The notes beneath the pieces were generated by a model. It was not told the DNA's origin and ran no database searches. It saw only the letters and a program-made list of their open reading frames with translations. A DNA stretch of 64,000 bases. It comes from Ascidia mentula. Taxonomy: Eukaryota > Chordata > Ascidiacea > Phlebobranchia > Ascidiidae. Both the position numbers and the translations under genes were made by a program. Location of the stretch: contig OX387203.1 in NCBI GenBank assembly GCA_947561715.1, positions 5,208,001 to 5,272,000 on the forward strand, in the 5' to 3' direction. How positions within the stretch are numbered: position 1 is the stretch's first letter; every line of letters starts with the position of its first letter. Below are positions 16,502-28,700 of the stretch, piece by piece.

Positions 16502-16672
16502 CAGTGGTGGGGTTTAGCCGGTTCGCACCGAATTGGTATTTAATGACCCACGCAAACCGGTTATTCTAGTCGTTATCAACCGTTTAGGCGGGCTTATGTT
16601 TCACTTCTAGTATTCTAGGGAGACAGGAAGAGAAACGGATGCTAAAGTATTTGAATCCCACCACTGAAACAA
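16502..16672. mobile_element. hAT-type MITE with terminal inverted repeats
   Basis: Ends are CAGTGGTGGGGTTTAGCCGG on the left and TTGAATCCCACCACTG on the right, an inverted pair of about 11-16 bases typical of hAT elements. The flanking octamers GAACAAGT and AAACAAGA agree at six of eight positions, the size expected of a hAT target duplication. It is about 170 bases, non-coding, and absent from the corresponding region of copy A, so it inserted after the ODC-like duplication. Confidence 0.75.
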
Positions 16673-18037
16673 GAAGATATGTTTATAATCTGGGACAGTG
16701 GACAACGATTTGACAAATTGCTCATTAAGGGGAAATTCAAGAGCTTGACCGGAACGTTATTGCAGTACAGAGATGGGTGTTATTTATAAGCAGGAATAAA
16801 CAACCCACTGCGTTCTTCCCTCCCTAAAACATTTGGATTTATTTATTTCGGAAAGTTAAAATTTTGTGCTTGTAAGTGTTCAGATATTTAAACGCAACAT
16901 GGAAAAAACTGACAACGACAACTTCTTGCCTCTTCCCATTCACACGGCGCTACAACAAGAAGTTGCTGTTGTTCCGGATGGTACAACTTTTAACGATGTT
17001 GCCAGGAAAATTGTGCAACGTAACGGGGGCAAGAAGGTCAGTTGAACAAATTATAGTTGTGCAAAATTGGTAGTTTAATTGGGTATGGACGGACATGGAT
17101 GTTGATCTCTATTACTTTGTAAAAATTGTCTTTTATTTTTTGAGGACTTCGACGAAAGCTTTTTTCTGGGAGATTTGGGAATTTTGCTCGAACAATTCAA
17201 GCGATTCAGACAGGAACTGCCAAGAGTGGAATTGTTTTATGCAATAAAGGCGAACGCCCTTCAGCCTGTAATAAGTACATTTGCCGCTTTAGGATGTGGA
17301 TTTGATGTAGCCAGCAAGGTAAGACAGTACCAGTTATTTATATTTTTTCTGGGCATAAAATAAGTCAACAAATGCGATGTCTTGAATATTCTCTCAAATC
17401 TCAATCAGTTTTTTTTCCGAAAAACAAAACTAATAGTTACCAATTCGATACAAGATCGTTTTATTTGGTTTTATGGCCACACCTTTCATTTCATTTACAA
17501 CCGTCTGCCTTGGCATGACAGTGCGAAATGGACATGGCTCTTAAATCAGGCGTCAAGCGAGACAAGATCATCTACACAAATCCCTGCAAGTTCGCATCAC
17601 ATATTACACGCACGTGAGAATGACGTCACAATGACAGTGTTCGACAACGAAGAGGAATTGTTGAAAATGAAGAAGTTGTTTCCAAACTCACAGTAAGTTG
17701 TGTTTCATGTATTCGATCGTTTCATTCAAAGATGTACTAAAGAACACAACATCGAATCTTTATTGTAAAGTAAATTAAAAAAACTGTTATTCATTGTAGA
17801 CTTGTTCTGAGAATCGAGACCGATGACGCAACCGCAAGAACACATTTTAAAGAAAAGTTTGGAGTTGAAGTTGACACAGGAAAGAAATTAATCGAAAAAG
17901 CAAGAGAACTGGACGTTGACGTCATTGGGATAAGGTAAAATTAAGACATGATGATTAAACAACCTTCTGTGTCCATTTACAAACATTTGACTAGCTGGTT
18001 AGACGCAGGAATACGCAATATAGAAAATGATGTTTTA

Positions 18038-18205
18038 GTGACCTGCAGATATAGGATCACTGTTTCGACCTTGTGAGAGTCAACAGTGTAGCTTTAGTTC
18101 GACTTCCAACAATCTTCTATCATCTATCAAATAGCCTATAGTCTTGCTTGGCTAATCATCCGGGAAGATCGCTGAAAGTCACACCAAAGCGCGGAATGTT
18201 TGAAT
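18038..18205 (-). repeat. Hammerhead-like repeat, ODC-like B intron 4
   Basis: Minus strand: GCTACA, CTGTTGA, a loop, CAAGGTC, GAAACAGTG, then a CTGCAGGTCACTAAAAC flank, the same flank seen in the 28.2-kb copy. It corresponds to 11829-11985 in copy A. Confidence 0.6.
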
Positions 18206-18560
18206 CTCAAGTTTCAACGTGTCAGCATTCCTGGCATATTTTGTACTTCAATTTCTTCGATTTTGTGCTGAGATAGATTCCCGCCAAATGTTAAAAATCT
18301 ATTTTCTCCAGTTTCCACGTCGGTAGCGGTTGTCCAAGTGATGATTCCTACAGAAAAGCAATAGAGGATTCGAAACAACTTTTTGACTTTGCTCAGGAAG
18401 TTGGTTTTGAGTTTAAACTCCTCGATATTGGTGGGGGATTTCCCGGAAGCGAGGAGGCCGAAAATTAGGCCGTTTGAAAAGGTTTCCGTTATTGTGTTTT
18501 TTTATTACGATTAGCGTTGGAGCGAGTTTTGTTTTATGTCACTGCAGCGTGTTTATCCTC

Positions 18561-18805
18561 TAGCAGTGGTTCTGAACGTTTTTTTAGTCGGGCAACTCTT
18601 TTGTAAAAAAAGTCTGCGAATCTCTCTAAAATTTTACCCCTTGTGCAAAACATAGTGTTTGTAACGAAGCAAGTTCTGTATTCAAAAAATGAGATGCCAG
18701 ACAGTGGTAAGGAAAAGATCAAAAACCAAAATTAATTTTTTTATGAATGGAAGTGAGAAAACACATTCCTTTTTCATGGAACTGGTTTGGGGACCACAAC
18801 AGCTC
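18561..18805. mobile_element. hAT-like MITE in ODC-like B intron 5
   Basis: Left end CAGTGGTTCTGAACG, right end near GGTTTGGGGACCACAACAG. Same position as 12374-12605 in copy A, so inserted before the two copies separated. Confidence 0.55.
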
Positions 18806-19689
18806 TAAAAGTTTCGTTTTTATATTTAAAGACGGCGGTTGTCATACGCGAGAATCTCGAAAAACATTTTCCCGCATCAAGCGGCGTGAGAATAATATCG
18901 GAGACGGGAAGATACCTCCCAGGACCAGCGTTCGTCGTGGCAACAAACATTTTCGGCAAGAAAACTGAGCAAGGTTGTATTCGGCTTTTTTTCCAGTCGT
19001 ATTGTGAAGGACGGTGCCGCATCGTAACTGTTAAGGCTGTTTCATATTTGAGCAAAATTTAACTTTTTTTTTTTTCTCAGATCGTGTTTACTATTACGTT
19101 GGGGAGAGCGTCTACAACAGTTTTATTGCAGTTAGTCTATACAAGTTCAACGCATTTCCCCAACCGTTGCAGGTGTGTTACGGTTTTGTTTCTTTGGTAA
19201 CTTCAAGTTTTTGGTAGGAAAACAAAAAATAATCAATAGAAAAAATTATTTCGAATCTTGAAAAAACTCACCATCTTCACAGAGCAAGGAGGAAAATCCC
19301 CGACCATGTACCATATTTGGATGTTCTCTCGACGGTTCTGACGTCATTGCAACGTCTGAAGTCCTGCCAGAATTGGACGTCGGAGACTGGATCACCTGGA
19401 AAGGTGCGGAGGGACTACATTATGTTCATGTTTTATTCGGCTGCGTAAATATGATGTTAATTTTGTTGACAGATATGGGAGGTTACTCAGCGTTGAGCAG
19501 ATTCGGGTTTAACGGCTTTGCCACCTACAAAGCCTGTTATCACATCAAAAAGTCCAAGTTGTAAGTGTTATAGGTAGAACAACATTTAGTATTTTCTTCC
19601 TAAAATTAACCTTTTTCCAACGCCTTTTGTTCTTCGTAAAACAGGTGGAATCATCACATTTAGAATTATAATATAAAATGACAATAAAA

Positions 19690-19775
19690 AAAAATATCAA
19701 AATGCAGTTTTATTTTAAGGAAAACAAGTTTCGCTAAACTGCATCATCAGATCTTTTTCAACTAGAAATAATATA
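19690..19775 (-). repeat. Hammerhead-core-like repeat near ODC-like B 3' end
   Basis: Minus strand: AAGATCTGATGATGCAGTTT, then AGCGAAACTTGTTTTCC and AAAATAAAACTGC. The CTGATGA, a 2-bp GC stem and GAAA are all present, and GTTTT/AAAAC can form the next helix. It lies in the last intron of copy B and resembles the 33.95-kb copy. Confidence 0.55.
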
Positions 19776-20587
19776 GCAAAAACGAGAAGCTTTACAACCT
19801 CAATCGAAGCTCGATTGGTTGCTTATTTGTTCGACTTGTTTGTAATAAACCTCATATTATTTCAACGTTTTATTTGCAGCCAGGAGTTGAAGGGTTTATG
19901 TGTCCACCCGGAGCTGCTACCTTCAACCAAGAACGAAATATAAAACTTTGCAGCAAACCCAACTCTTTTTTCTTAAAAAACATAACCTGTTGCACCATTT
20001 ACGTCATCAGAAAGTGCTAACTTTGTCAATATACCTTAACACCTCAAATTAATGTGTTCAGCGGTAATACAAAACCATAAAAGTTGTAACATTCGTCACA
20101 GAAACCAGCACTTGTATTGCGTAATGTCTTGGGTGCAGCAATGCACAAGTGTTGCACAATCCATTTCGTTTGCAGCATTGCACAAGCATTTGCAAGCTCC
20201 GTTGAGGCTCACAATTAAAATCTTGAAATTTGAGCTTTAGAGGTCATCTGCTTCATGCACCTGGTGACAGTTTATCTTGTTTGCTACAAACAATTGCCGG
20301 GTCTGATGACTCATGAAGGGGGACTACTATTGCTTAACAGAAAAAGCTGCATTAAGACAGCACATGGGGGATTTTGCAAAGGCTTACCGCCAAACTGCCA
20401 GTCTTAGGGGGAGTGCAAACAGCCCCGGGTGGCCCCATAAACAGTTATTTGACATCTAATCCTTAATGAATTGTGTAGATGAGGGTTGGTGACTTTATTT
20501 TGTTGCAAATGGAGGGTACTTTCTGTGATTCATTTTTTCACAAAACAAACCTACACTTTTTTAGCCAAAATAATGTCCAACAGGGGA

Positions 20588-20880
20588 GCAAAATGCCCCT
20601 GGGGGAGCGGGTAAAGTAGTTATCTCGAATATAATTTTGACCAGAAATCTGGTCAGGCCAGGGGTCGTGAGTTCAATCTCACCGGGAGCTTGATTTTTCA
20701 TATCTCGTTCCGACTTGTCGGGAAAAGTGGCTGCTCCAGCTAGGCTGCAATACTTGGGCTGCGGATGAAAACCTCATGACCTCGATACGATAGCTTTGAT
20801 CTCCAAGTTAAGACCTGCGCAGTGGGGCGATCCTGCCAGTCATGCCATAGCATGAAACATTACTACACTTGCAAGTGGAA
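20588..20880 (+). repeat. tRNA-derived SINE, second family
   Basis: GGGGGAGCGGGTAAAGTAGT opens a tRNA-like part. A clear T-arm follows at about 20665-20685 (stem GTGAG/CTCAC around TTCAATC). The tail with CCTCATGACCTCGATACG is unrelated to tRNA. It differs from the SINE at 4958 and 8425. The 3' boundary is uncertain and it is not a functional tRNA. Confidence 0.6.
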
Positions 20881-21158
20881 ATGTTTTTAACATAGTGCAG
20901 TAGCCAACCATTTGCACAACAACATTACAGTTTATTGCCCCCAAATCACCCGGAAAAGCAACGTCATTTCCTACATGCAACGCAAACCGCGAACAGTGTG
21001 CAGACAATACACTATTGCTAAGTTGAACTGCAGTCCAGAGATGGGTAATATTCGTCGAAAACAATAGCCATCTCTACATATAATATTTTCTGAAGTATAA
21101 TTCACCCGATTCCAGAAAGTCAAACGTTTGTGTTTGTGTTCAGATTTTAAAGCTCGAC

Positions 21159-21451
21159 ATGAAAAACACTAACAAAGTCTTTGCCACAGAGCACAAAGGG
21201 GATTTCCCAACCATAACATGTTATGATGTTCACTCGACGGAACTGACGTCATTGCAACGTCTGACAGCCTGTCGGAAATTTAAGTAGGAGATCATGTGGA
21301 AAGGTACATAGCATCTTTACTATAATATATTTAGTTGCGTACTGATAGTAACAGATATGGGAGGTTATTCATGCGTGTGCAGTTTAGTTACAGTTTTAAC
21401 GGTTTCACCACCCACATAGCCTGTCATTGCATCACAATGTCCACAGTTGTA
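21159..21451 (+). pseudogene. ODC-like relic D
   Basis: Exon 1 start (ATGAAAAACACTAACAAAG) is fused within about 30 bases to the start of exon 8 (CACAAAGGGGATTTCCCAAC), followed by an intron-like gap and exon 9 (ATATGGGAGGTTATTC to CACATAGCCTGTCATTGC). The 130 bases upstream resemble the ODC-like promoters. The internal-deletion pattern is like that of the 7341 copy. It has stops and is old. Confidence 0.7.
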
Positions 21452-21489
21452 AGTGGTTCGTTGATGACTAATTATAATCAGATGTTTTT

Positions 21490-21680
21490 GTTGATGACTT
21501 CAACATATTTGGAAAAAGAATTGTGTAGTAGAAGACTGGATAAAGTGGAAAGTTATATAGCATCTTTCATATAATAGGCTATATTCCGTCGCGTACTTGT
21601 AGTAACAGATATGGGAGGTTAATCATGCCCATGCAGACGGTTAGTTCTGTCAAAGGCAAATGTTTTGTTTTACCACGCTT
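21490..21680 (+). pseudogene. ODC-like relic E (exons 8-9 fragment)
   Basis: Partial repeat of the preceding relic: AGACTGGATAAAGTGGAAAG matches the GDWITWK region, and a spacer with ATATAGCATCTTTCATATAA and CAGATATGGGAGGTTA of exon 9 follow. Heavily eroded; a local tandem duplication of relic D. Confidence 0.6.
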
Positions 21681-22307
21681 ACACTGTGGTCATCGCATGG
21701 CACTGCTCAAATACAGGAAACACCCGTCGCTAATAAGGGGTTTATCCAGGAAAAGTTACATGTGTTTATAGGATCGTGACATGTCTCCCAAAAGTCAGGA
21801 AACTTGGGTTACAAAGGATGGATACAGCATTAGATTCATATGGGCAAAACTGTAGTGCAAGCGCCAAATCAGGGCGGAGTTTGATTGTCTGCATGAACTA
21901 ATGACAAAAACGCCACCAGTTTTTATAGTTTCGATGATCAGTAATAGAGATTGCCAGTGGTTTTGTTGCGATGCATGAGAAATGGAGTTCTCTTCTCTAT
22001 GAATCATTCAACTAATCACGACTAAAAGGGCATAATTTAGTGCTTTCGAGCATGTTTTATGACTCAGAGCTAGTTTTAAATTTGAAATAATTAATTATTA
22101 AAACAAGTTGAATGGAAGATTTGTTCAAATACTTGATAAAAAGCAAAAACGCGCGAACGACGTAATGAAAAAAGGCCAACTAACGACAAGGGGTTTACAT
22201 ACCGGTGACATATTTGTGCAATTTAACATATGTATCAGTTTTTTTAGATTAGGTCAGGATTTTGTAATTTTATACTTTGGGTGACGTAGAGATCTGAAAC
22301 GTTAAAC

Positions 22308-24060
22308 ATGGAAATAATCGAAGAAGATCAAGGCTTTATCGCAAGCATTCCCTTTCACTACAAAGTGATCTTCACGGTTTTCTCGTTTTGCCAAATCCTT
22401 GCGTTGGTGATCAGCCGAGTAATACTCTCGCGTTTTCCATCGTACCAGAACGCTACTAAGACGACCAAACGCAACTGGCATATAAGGTAAGTTGGATAAA
22501 ACATTAAAAACTGGACATCGTGTCACCCGAAATTTGGTTGGTATAACATGGTTTTAATGTCCGTAAACTCGTGGACCGTGTTACGATGGAATGAATACCA
22601 AAACTGTTCACTAGTAGGTTAGTTAAATATTGAATATTAATTTAGGCTAGGTTGTTTTTATTTTGACATAAGCTTGGGAGCACTTTGGTTGGCGAGCTGT
22701 TGTCGAAAAGGTCACTAATGTGATGCAGTTATATTTTAAAAACTTTCAGGCTCGTTGCTGCTATTCACGCTGCAATCATCGCACTTTTATCTTTGACAAT
22801 TATCATACGAAATCGACATCTGCTTTTTACGGACCCCATTTGGTAAGTACGATATTTAGCTAATTCGCACACGTACTTTGGACAACACAAAGTAGTTGTT
22901 CACCTTACAGGAATTCCCTTTTTTTAAATCTAGGTCAAAAGCTGAAGGAACACAACTTCTTTTATCTGTCGTGATCGGCTATATGCTGTCAGGTAGTTTT
23001 CTAAAACATTCAAACACAAGCAATGAATCTTAAATAAAACTATTTTAACACCATAAAAATATCACCCAATTTTTATTGTTTAATTACTACCATAATTTCA
23101 ACTACAAATCTATGATTCATAAAAAATAAAAAAATATTCGCAAGGGCCTAGCAGTCTTGGACATTTTTTAGCTATTTTTTTAGACTTAGTGCTGATAACA
23201 CTGTACAACTGGGAAGGATGGAAAATTGGCATTCCAGATATTATACATCATGTTGGAACAATGATAGTATCTTTTACAGTTCTGGTAAGACACCGATGGT
23301 ATCACTTCTATACTTTGTATTGATTTTAACAGAAATAATAACATTAATTCAAAACAGAATTCTATGTTTCTGCACATTTAATACAATTTAACTTTTCTGT
23401 AATAGAAATACGAATACATTGAAATCGTTAGTGTAGTTCGTGCCTTCGCAGAACTGTCTACACCCTTTATTCATATTAGGTAAGTTCTACAGACAACTGT
23501 TGCAGACGTGTAGATATTGACATAAAAGGTAATTTTTGAAGCAAATTTGAACAGAAGTACATTGTACCCTTGGCTGAACTTAAATTAGATCAGCATAATT
23601 CAATATAGCATATAGGACTGTAATAATTTGTGGAAGTGACCAATGACAACCTGTTCAAAACATTTCAGATGGTATATGCTTAAGAGTGATTTAACAGACA
23701 AGTGGTATTACTTGGGCAATGGAATCATCATTTTGCTGATGTTTACATTCTGTAGAATCATTCCTATGCCGTATCTATACTATACATACTTTGCCCATTA
23801 TTCAGAAGTCAACAAGTAAGTATAATTTTTTCAGTCACACATTTTTTTTATTTAATTTTAAAAATGATATAATTGTTTTTGCTTTACAAATGATAATAAA
23901 CTGTACTCATAGTAAACAAACAAACATTTTACTTTTTAGGTTAGGATTTTTGAAAGCTTTAATGGTATTTGGAATGGCAACAGATTTTCTAAACCTGATG
24001 TGGTTTACTAAGATTGTTAAGTTGCTGACCAGATATATAGGAAAACCAAAACCTGAGTAA
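22308..24060 (+). CDS. TLC-domain membrane protein, TLCD4/TMEM56-like (copy 1)
   Basis: Seven exons: 22308-22486, 22750-22842, 22934-22992, 23184-23284, 23406-23479, 23669-23815 and 23940-24060, giving 257 residues with all phases consistent. There are several hydrophobic helices, including FTVFSFCQILALVISRVIL, LVAAIHAAIIALLSLTIII and IIILLMFTFC. The signature TLC element is DIIHHVGTMIVS, with the paired His, followed by the STPFIHIRWYML segment conserved in TLCD4. TLC proteins are multi-pass membrane proteins, and some members act in ceramide or phospholipid homeostasis. The precise function here is not inferable. The C-terminus ends GKPKPE. AATAAA at 24321-24326 is a likely polyadenylation signal. 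It is convergent with a paralogue at 25708-29118. Confidence 0.9.
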
Positions 24061-25480
24061 CATGAGGACTGTGGATTAATGCGCAAAATCATTTTGTAAT
24101 TCAAAATACTGGCCTGTTTGGATTGAATGTATTTTATGTTTTGTGCAGAAAATTAAAACAAAACAGTGCTGCTAACCATTAACACAAAAAATCCCATTTT
24201 TAAAAACACTGACTTAATCTAATAATTTTGAATGACGTGTATTTTCAATATTTAAACCTTTTTGTGTCTTTTGTATTGTATATAACAAACAGATTTTATC
24301 CTGACTTGTATTTTCTTGCTAATAAAGAACCTGTTTTATGTTACCAGCTATCCGTACACTTATTCGGATTCATACGCTTTGGTCAATCTGAATGTTACTG
24401 AAGTTAAGTATATCGACTATCTTGCTGTCAACATTTTGTAATAGTATCTTTATATGCAAGACATTGGTTTTATGAGTTTAACCTCAGTAAGTTTTTCGAA
24501 ATATAACACATGCAACAGAGAATATGACTTACTTCATAACATAAAAACCGTTCTTCTAATCCAGCAAATCGTCTGTCACGATTTCAAACGACAGCATGAC
24601 CAAGAAGTGTTCCGCGCGACTGCGTAATCTAAGCGACGTAATATTTGTACATCTTTTTCAGGAATGTCCAATTTTATTGTTATTTAGGTAATTTTATTGC
24701 TGACAAAATTGCCACAGCATGTTAATATATACCAAACGCATATCCAGCAGAATTTCGCTGCCAAGTGTATTTTCCAATTCCTGGTGAAGAGTTGTTCAAA
24801 TTTTCTGGTAACATTTTTCAGCACTAAAGTTTTTATGCGCCTGTGCCACAAAATGTAACTACACCAACTTGAATATATACGGTTTTTAAAGCAAAAGATG
24901 TCAAGCTGTGACAAATTTCGGCAACATATATGGTATCCGGCCATATTTGTTTTGTGTTTTCATGCAAAAAGACGTTTTTTATTTCAACGGGGCTGCTGCT
25001 TTTCGAAACATAGCTAGTTGGCCCCCGGTACTTTTGGGTTTGAGGCCTGCTTCGCACCGGGACTTTCAAAAGTGTCGGTACCTTCACTTAAATTACGTCA
25101 CTTCCTGTCTAGAGTCACATTTGCTGAAAGACCCAATCACGTAAACAGACCAATTGCAACACGAAGAGTCTAAATTAATTTTTGCGCCTAGGCAATTTTT
25201 CGTCCGTTAAATTCTAAGCTCCATTGCTCGCAGGACCCCAAAGCTTTGGAAAATTTTATTTTGTGGTCTTTATTCCCTTCCTAAATGTCATGCCCAAAGA
25301 TAAGAGTCCGGAATACCATCAACATTTTCACTGTCTTTCATTCAACCAAAGATGTGAAAAAGAAAATAAACGACAATTGACAGTGGCGCTAAAAAAACAA
25401 CTTCATTGTTTTTTTGTGGTTGTGTGTTATTTTATATATTATGGCTTTCACCTAGGTATTGTAATAACAGATAAAAACTT
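24061..25480. other. Space between convergent TLC-domain genes
   Basis: Holds the 3' ends of both genes, with a minus-strand polyadenylation signal (TTTATT on plus) at about 25489-25494. Small open frames on both strands show no family similarity. Confidence 0.45.
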
Positions 25481-25707
25481 TATTGGCATTGGAAAGCAAA
25501 GGCACAAGGCATGAATTGAATATGTTTAATGAACCAAACATGATCAGAATGTCAATCAAAATGAGGGAAAACGAAAACAGTAACAGATTGGCGCTGTTTA
25601 AACACACTGACTTGTGATAATGTTTCCAAGCAGTTATCATTGCTTTGTTATATTCCAGTAAACATTTCCAGAAATATATTAATAAAGTCATTTTTTTAAC
25701 AAGCACA

Positions 25708-28700
25708 TTAATTAAGGCAACAGAATAAAAACACATCAAAAATGGCATAATGCTTGAATGCAATCAACCAAGCTAACAGGGTGCACAGCATGGTGAATAC
25801 CAAACAAATGAAACAAGAATAGCCAAACACTACAATTTGAAGACATGCTTTATGAAAGAAACAAATATGACAACACAAGCTAAAACTGTAATTTCTATAC
25901 AGCAGAAGTGTTTACTAAGAATATTGTTACCAGACCACGGTGCACAACATTGTGTTGGAATTTACGTCACTTGCTTTGTCTATTTGATTTGTAGAGGTAG
26001 TTTGTCATAAGTATAAACATTACTCAGAAGTTGTTGTGTATCATTAATTCAGTACCATATACAATAGCATGGAGTCAAGAATATAAATTCTGTGAGTTGC
26101 ACACAGATGGCCACTGTTTTGACCTATAAGGTCGCATCAGTGCAGCATGGTGTGAATTTAAGGTCAAAACAGTTGGCAATCTGTATGCAGCTCAAAGAAT
26201 GAATCAGTACCAATAGACAGTTGGCCAAAAACCAGAAATAATGCCAAATTTTCAGGCCACTCATTTCTTTACCCATGGCATTATGCAATACAAGATGAAT
26301 TAACAATACCAGCAATAAAAAAATGTTACAATGTCACAATTTTACTTGCATAAAGTTACAAGTGAACAAGTCATGATATTTTATAAACAATTTTTACTGA
26401 ACAAAATCTTTACGAAGACTGATTAAATGGAACATCATTGCAAGTGGGGTCTTAGTTAATGCTGTAACACACTGACATACTTATTTAGATGTGATTTATA
26501 AAAAGCCAACATACAATTACACCAAGTTGATGACCTTCCCCCGTTGTAGCGTTGTCCAAAATCTGGCTTAGTTGTTTTTGTTCTTTTTGAAAAATTTCAA
26601 TGTCGAACGCACAATTTTGGTAAACCAGAAAATGTTTAAACAGTCCATCGCCATTCCACACAGGATGAGGTACTGCAAGTTTCCAGTCCTGATGATTAAA
26701 AGTACATGTGTAAAAATATTTTTTTTTTAATTTTAAGGTTTTAAAAACACACAAATAGTATTTCGTCATGTTAGGAGAGGAGTGTGCAATATTAGGCGGG
26801 ACAAAAATACCAAACCAGAGTAGACCCTGGGTTATATTCACATTTGGAATGACAGGAATAAGAATATAACTCTTACGATTTTTAGGCAAACTAAGTGATG
26901 AAAAGCAGGGAGTAAATTCTTTTTTTGAATATGAGATTATGTTGCAAAAACGATAGTCTTTCACAGTCTACAAAATTATGTTCTGCAGGTTACACATTGA
27001 TGTGTAAAGGAGAGAAACACAATCCCTAAACACACAAGACACAAGAGCTAGTATGGCAATGGTGGCATATAAACTGCAAATCACACTAAAGCAATACACA
27101 TCATTAGCAATTTAAGAAGTTCTATGGCAAACTGTTGCAAAAATATTGCATAGATTATATTCTACAAGCTTAATCAATTCTATTTACATATGTGTATATA
27201 CTTACTTTTGTACCTCACCATAGTAGGTGATAAAAATGAAATACATATATGGTAGTACAGCTATCCTTGACAAGAAAAACATCGCAATAAGCAATATTCC
27301 ATTGGTGACATAGGTAACACCACTATTCACTTTAGCTTGAACCATAAACCACCTAAAATAAAAACAAACATGGTTAAACAGCAAATCACTACTATCTATT
27401 TTGTAATATTGTCCAGTTTAACTTGTTTACAAACGTAATTTGCATTGACCAAGGGCCAAAGTCCACTAATGTTTATTGCCAATAAATGAAGTGTGTAATT
27501 AAGAAACATTGGACAAGATATAAACCTAAAAAACTTAAGACGGTTCCAACACAAAACACAAATTAAAGCTTACCTCATGTTAACAAATGGAGTTGACCAT
27601 TCCGATAAATATCGGACCATCACCAGATGCAAAAATACACTGTATTTCTAAACATAACGTTGGGATAGAGTTCAATATGTGGATAAGAACAGATTTTTTG
27701 TTATTGTGAGGTACAAATACAAAATAACAGGTTTAAACTTCTACATTCAAGAGCCATCAGGTTATAAAGTTACAAAAGAACACCCAACATAGTACCCTGC
27801 TCCTTTAGAATATTATATATGTTATTGAATTTGCTTCATATCTCAGCTGTTTGACAATGCTTTCCATTTATAAAGGAAGAATACATCTACCATGGTGAAC
27901 ATATTATTGGCTCATAATGTTTTTGTAACGTTAAAAAAACCAACAAACATGCAGATAAAATTGCAATAGAAATAATAGAAAATCAAACTTCAAATAAAAT
28001 GCCTTACCAAGCAAGCCATCACAACTATTGAGTTGCCGATATGATGAAAAATATCAAACCAGTAACCATTGTATTTTTGTGAAAGGTAAAACACCATCAA
28101 ACATGTGTCTGTAAACAATACGGGGAAGAACATGTAAATACAGTGTATGCATACACAATTATTTGATAGCATTGGAGTCAATATTATGTTTTGAGTGACC
28201 TGCATAGAGGACCACTATTTCGACCTAATAAATTTTTTTAGTGCAGCATTATTGACTATACGACAATATTGCCTGCCAAACAGCAAGGCAAAGACTCCCA
28301 CTTTGTGGTGACTTTTAAATACTTATATTTATACTGCTCACTTAAGAAAAATTTTCATATCATGACTCAAATCAATATTATGCTTTTTAAGTGGTTCCAA
28401 AAAAGAGTTTAAAAGAAACAACTAAAAAAAACGCAAAAACAACTTTCGTAGACAAAAAAAAATAATACCTGCAACAAAATACCCTGTGTTAATTGAAGCA
28501 ACGGCCTCTGCTCCCCAAAAATGGCTCCTAAAACAATCAGTGGTTACCATTCACAAATATTAAATAGCATAATAATGTGGAGGGTATATATAGAATTGAA
28601 AAAAATGTCCAGATTTGAAAAAAGACATATACTGTTCACTTTTGTAAAAATTAATTGGCAATCCAATTTATTGAAAAAAATTATACAGAAAACATTTGCT

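Larger units (their letters stand above)
15795..16898 (+). promoter_or_regulatory. Duplicated upstream region of ODC-like copy B
   Basis: Corresponds in blocks to 9831-10424. It is expanded by a GGTCAAACTTTGTCA-type imperfect tandem repeat with T-rich spacers (about 16195-16345) and by the hAT-type MITE at 16502-16672. The promoter-proximal block CCCACTGCGTTCTTCCCTCC to ATATTTAAACGCAACATGG is nearly identical to copy A. Confidence 0.6.
16899..19943 (+). pseudogene. ODC-like copy B (full exon set, frame-disrupted)
   Basis: Exons in the same order as copy A: 16899-17036, 17145-17318, 17522-17692, 17800-17934, 18312-18481, 18832-18973, 19081-19172, 19283-19403, 19473-19560 and 19880-19943. Exon 3 is 2 bases shorter than in copy A (the HILHAREND segment loses frame). 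Exon 5 is also 2 bases shorter and reads into a stop after SEEAEN. The EPGRY motif is ETGRY. Conversely exon 7 (VGESVYNSF) and exon 8 (LPELDVGDWITW) look less eroded than in copy A. It shares the Glu and Leu active-site replacements. It is probably a recent pseudogene. Sequencing error is an alternative for the two small deletions. Confidence 0.82.

Noticed and set aside
20665-20690. tRNA gene suggested by a good T-arm
   Set aside because: The acceptor stem and anticodon arm do not form; it fits a tRNA-derived SINE better. The same holds for 4958 and 8425.
26485-26964. 159-codon minus-strand open frame inside the TLC copy 2 last intron
   Set aside because: No family similarity, irregular composition, and it does not splice in phase with the neighbouring exons; I treat it as chance.
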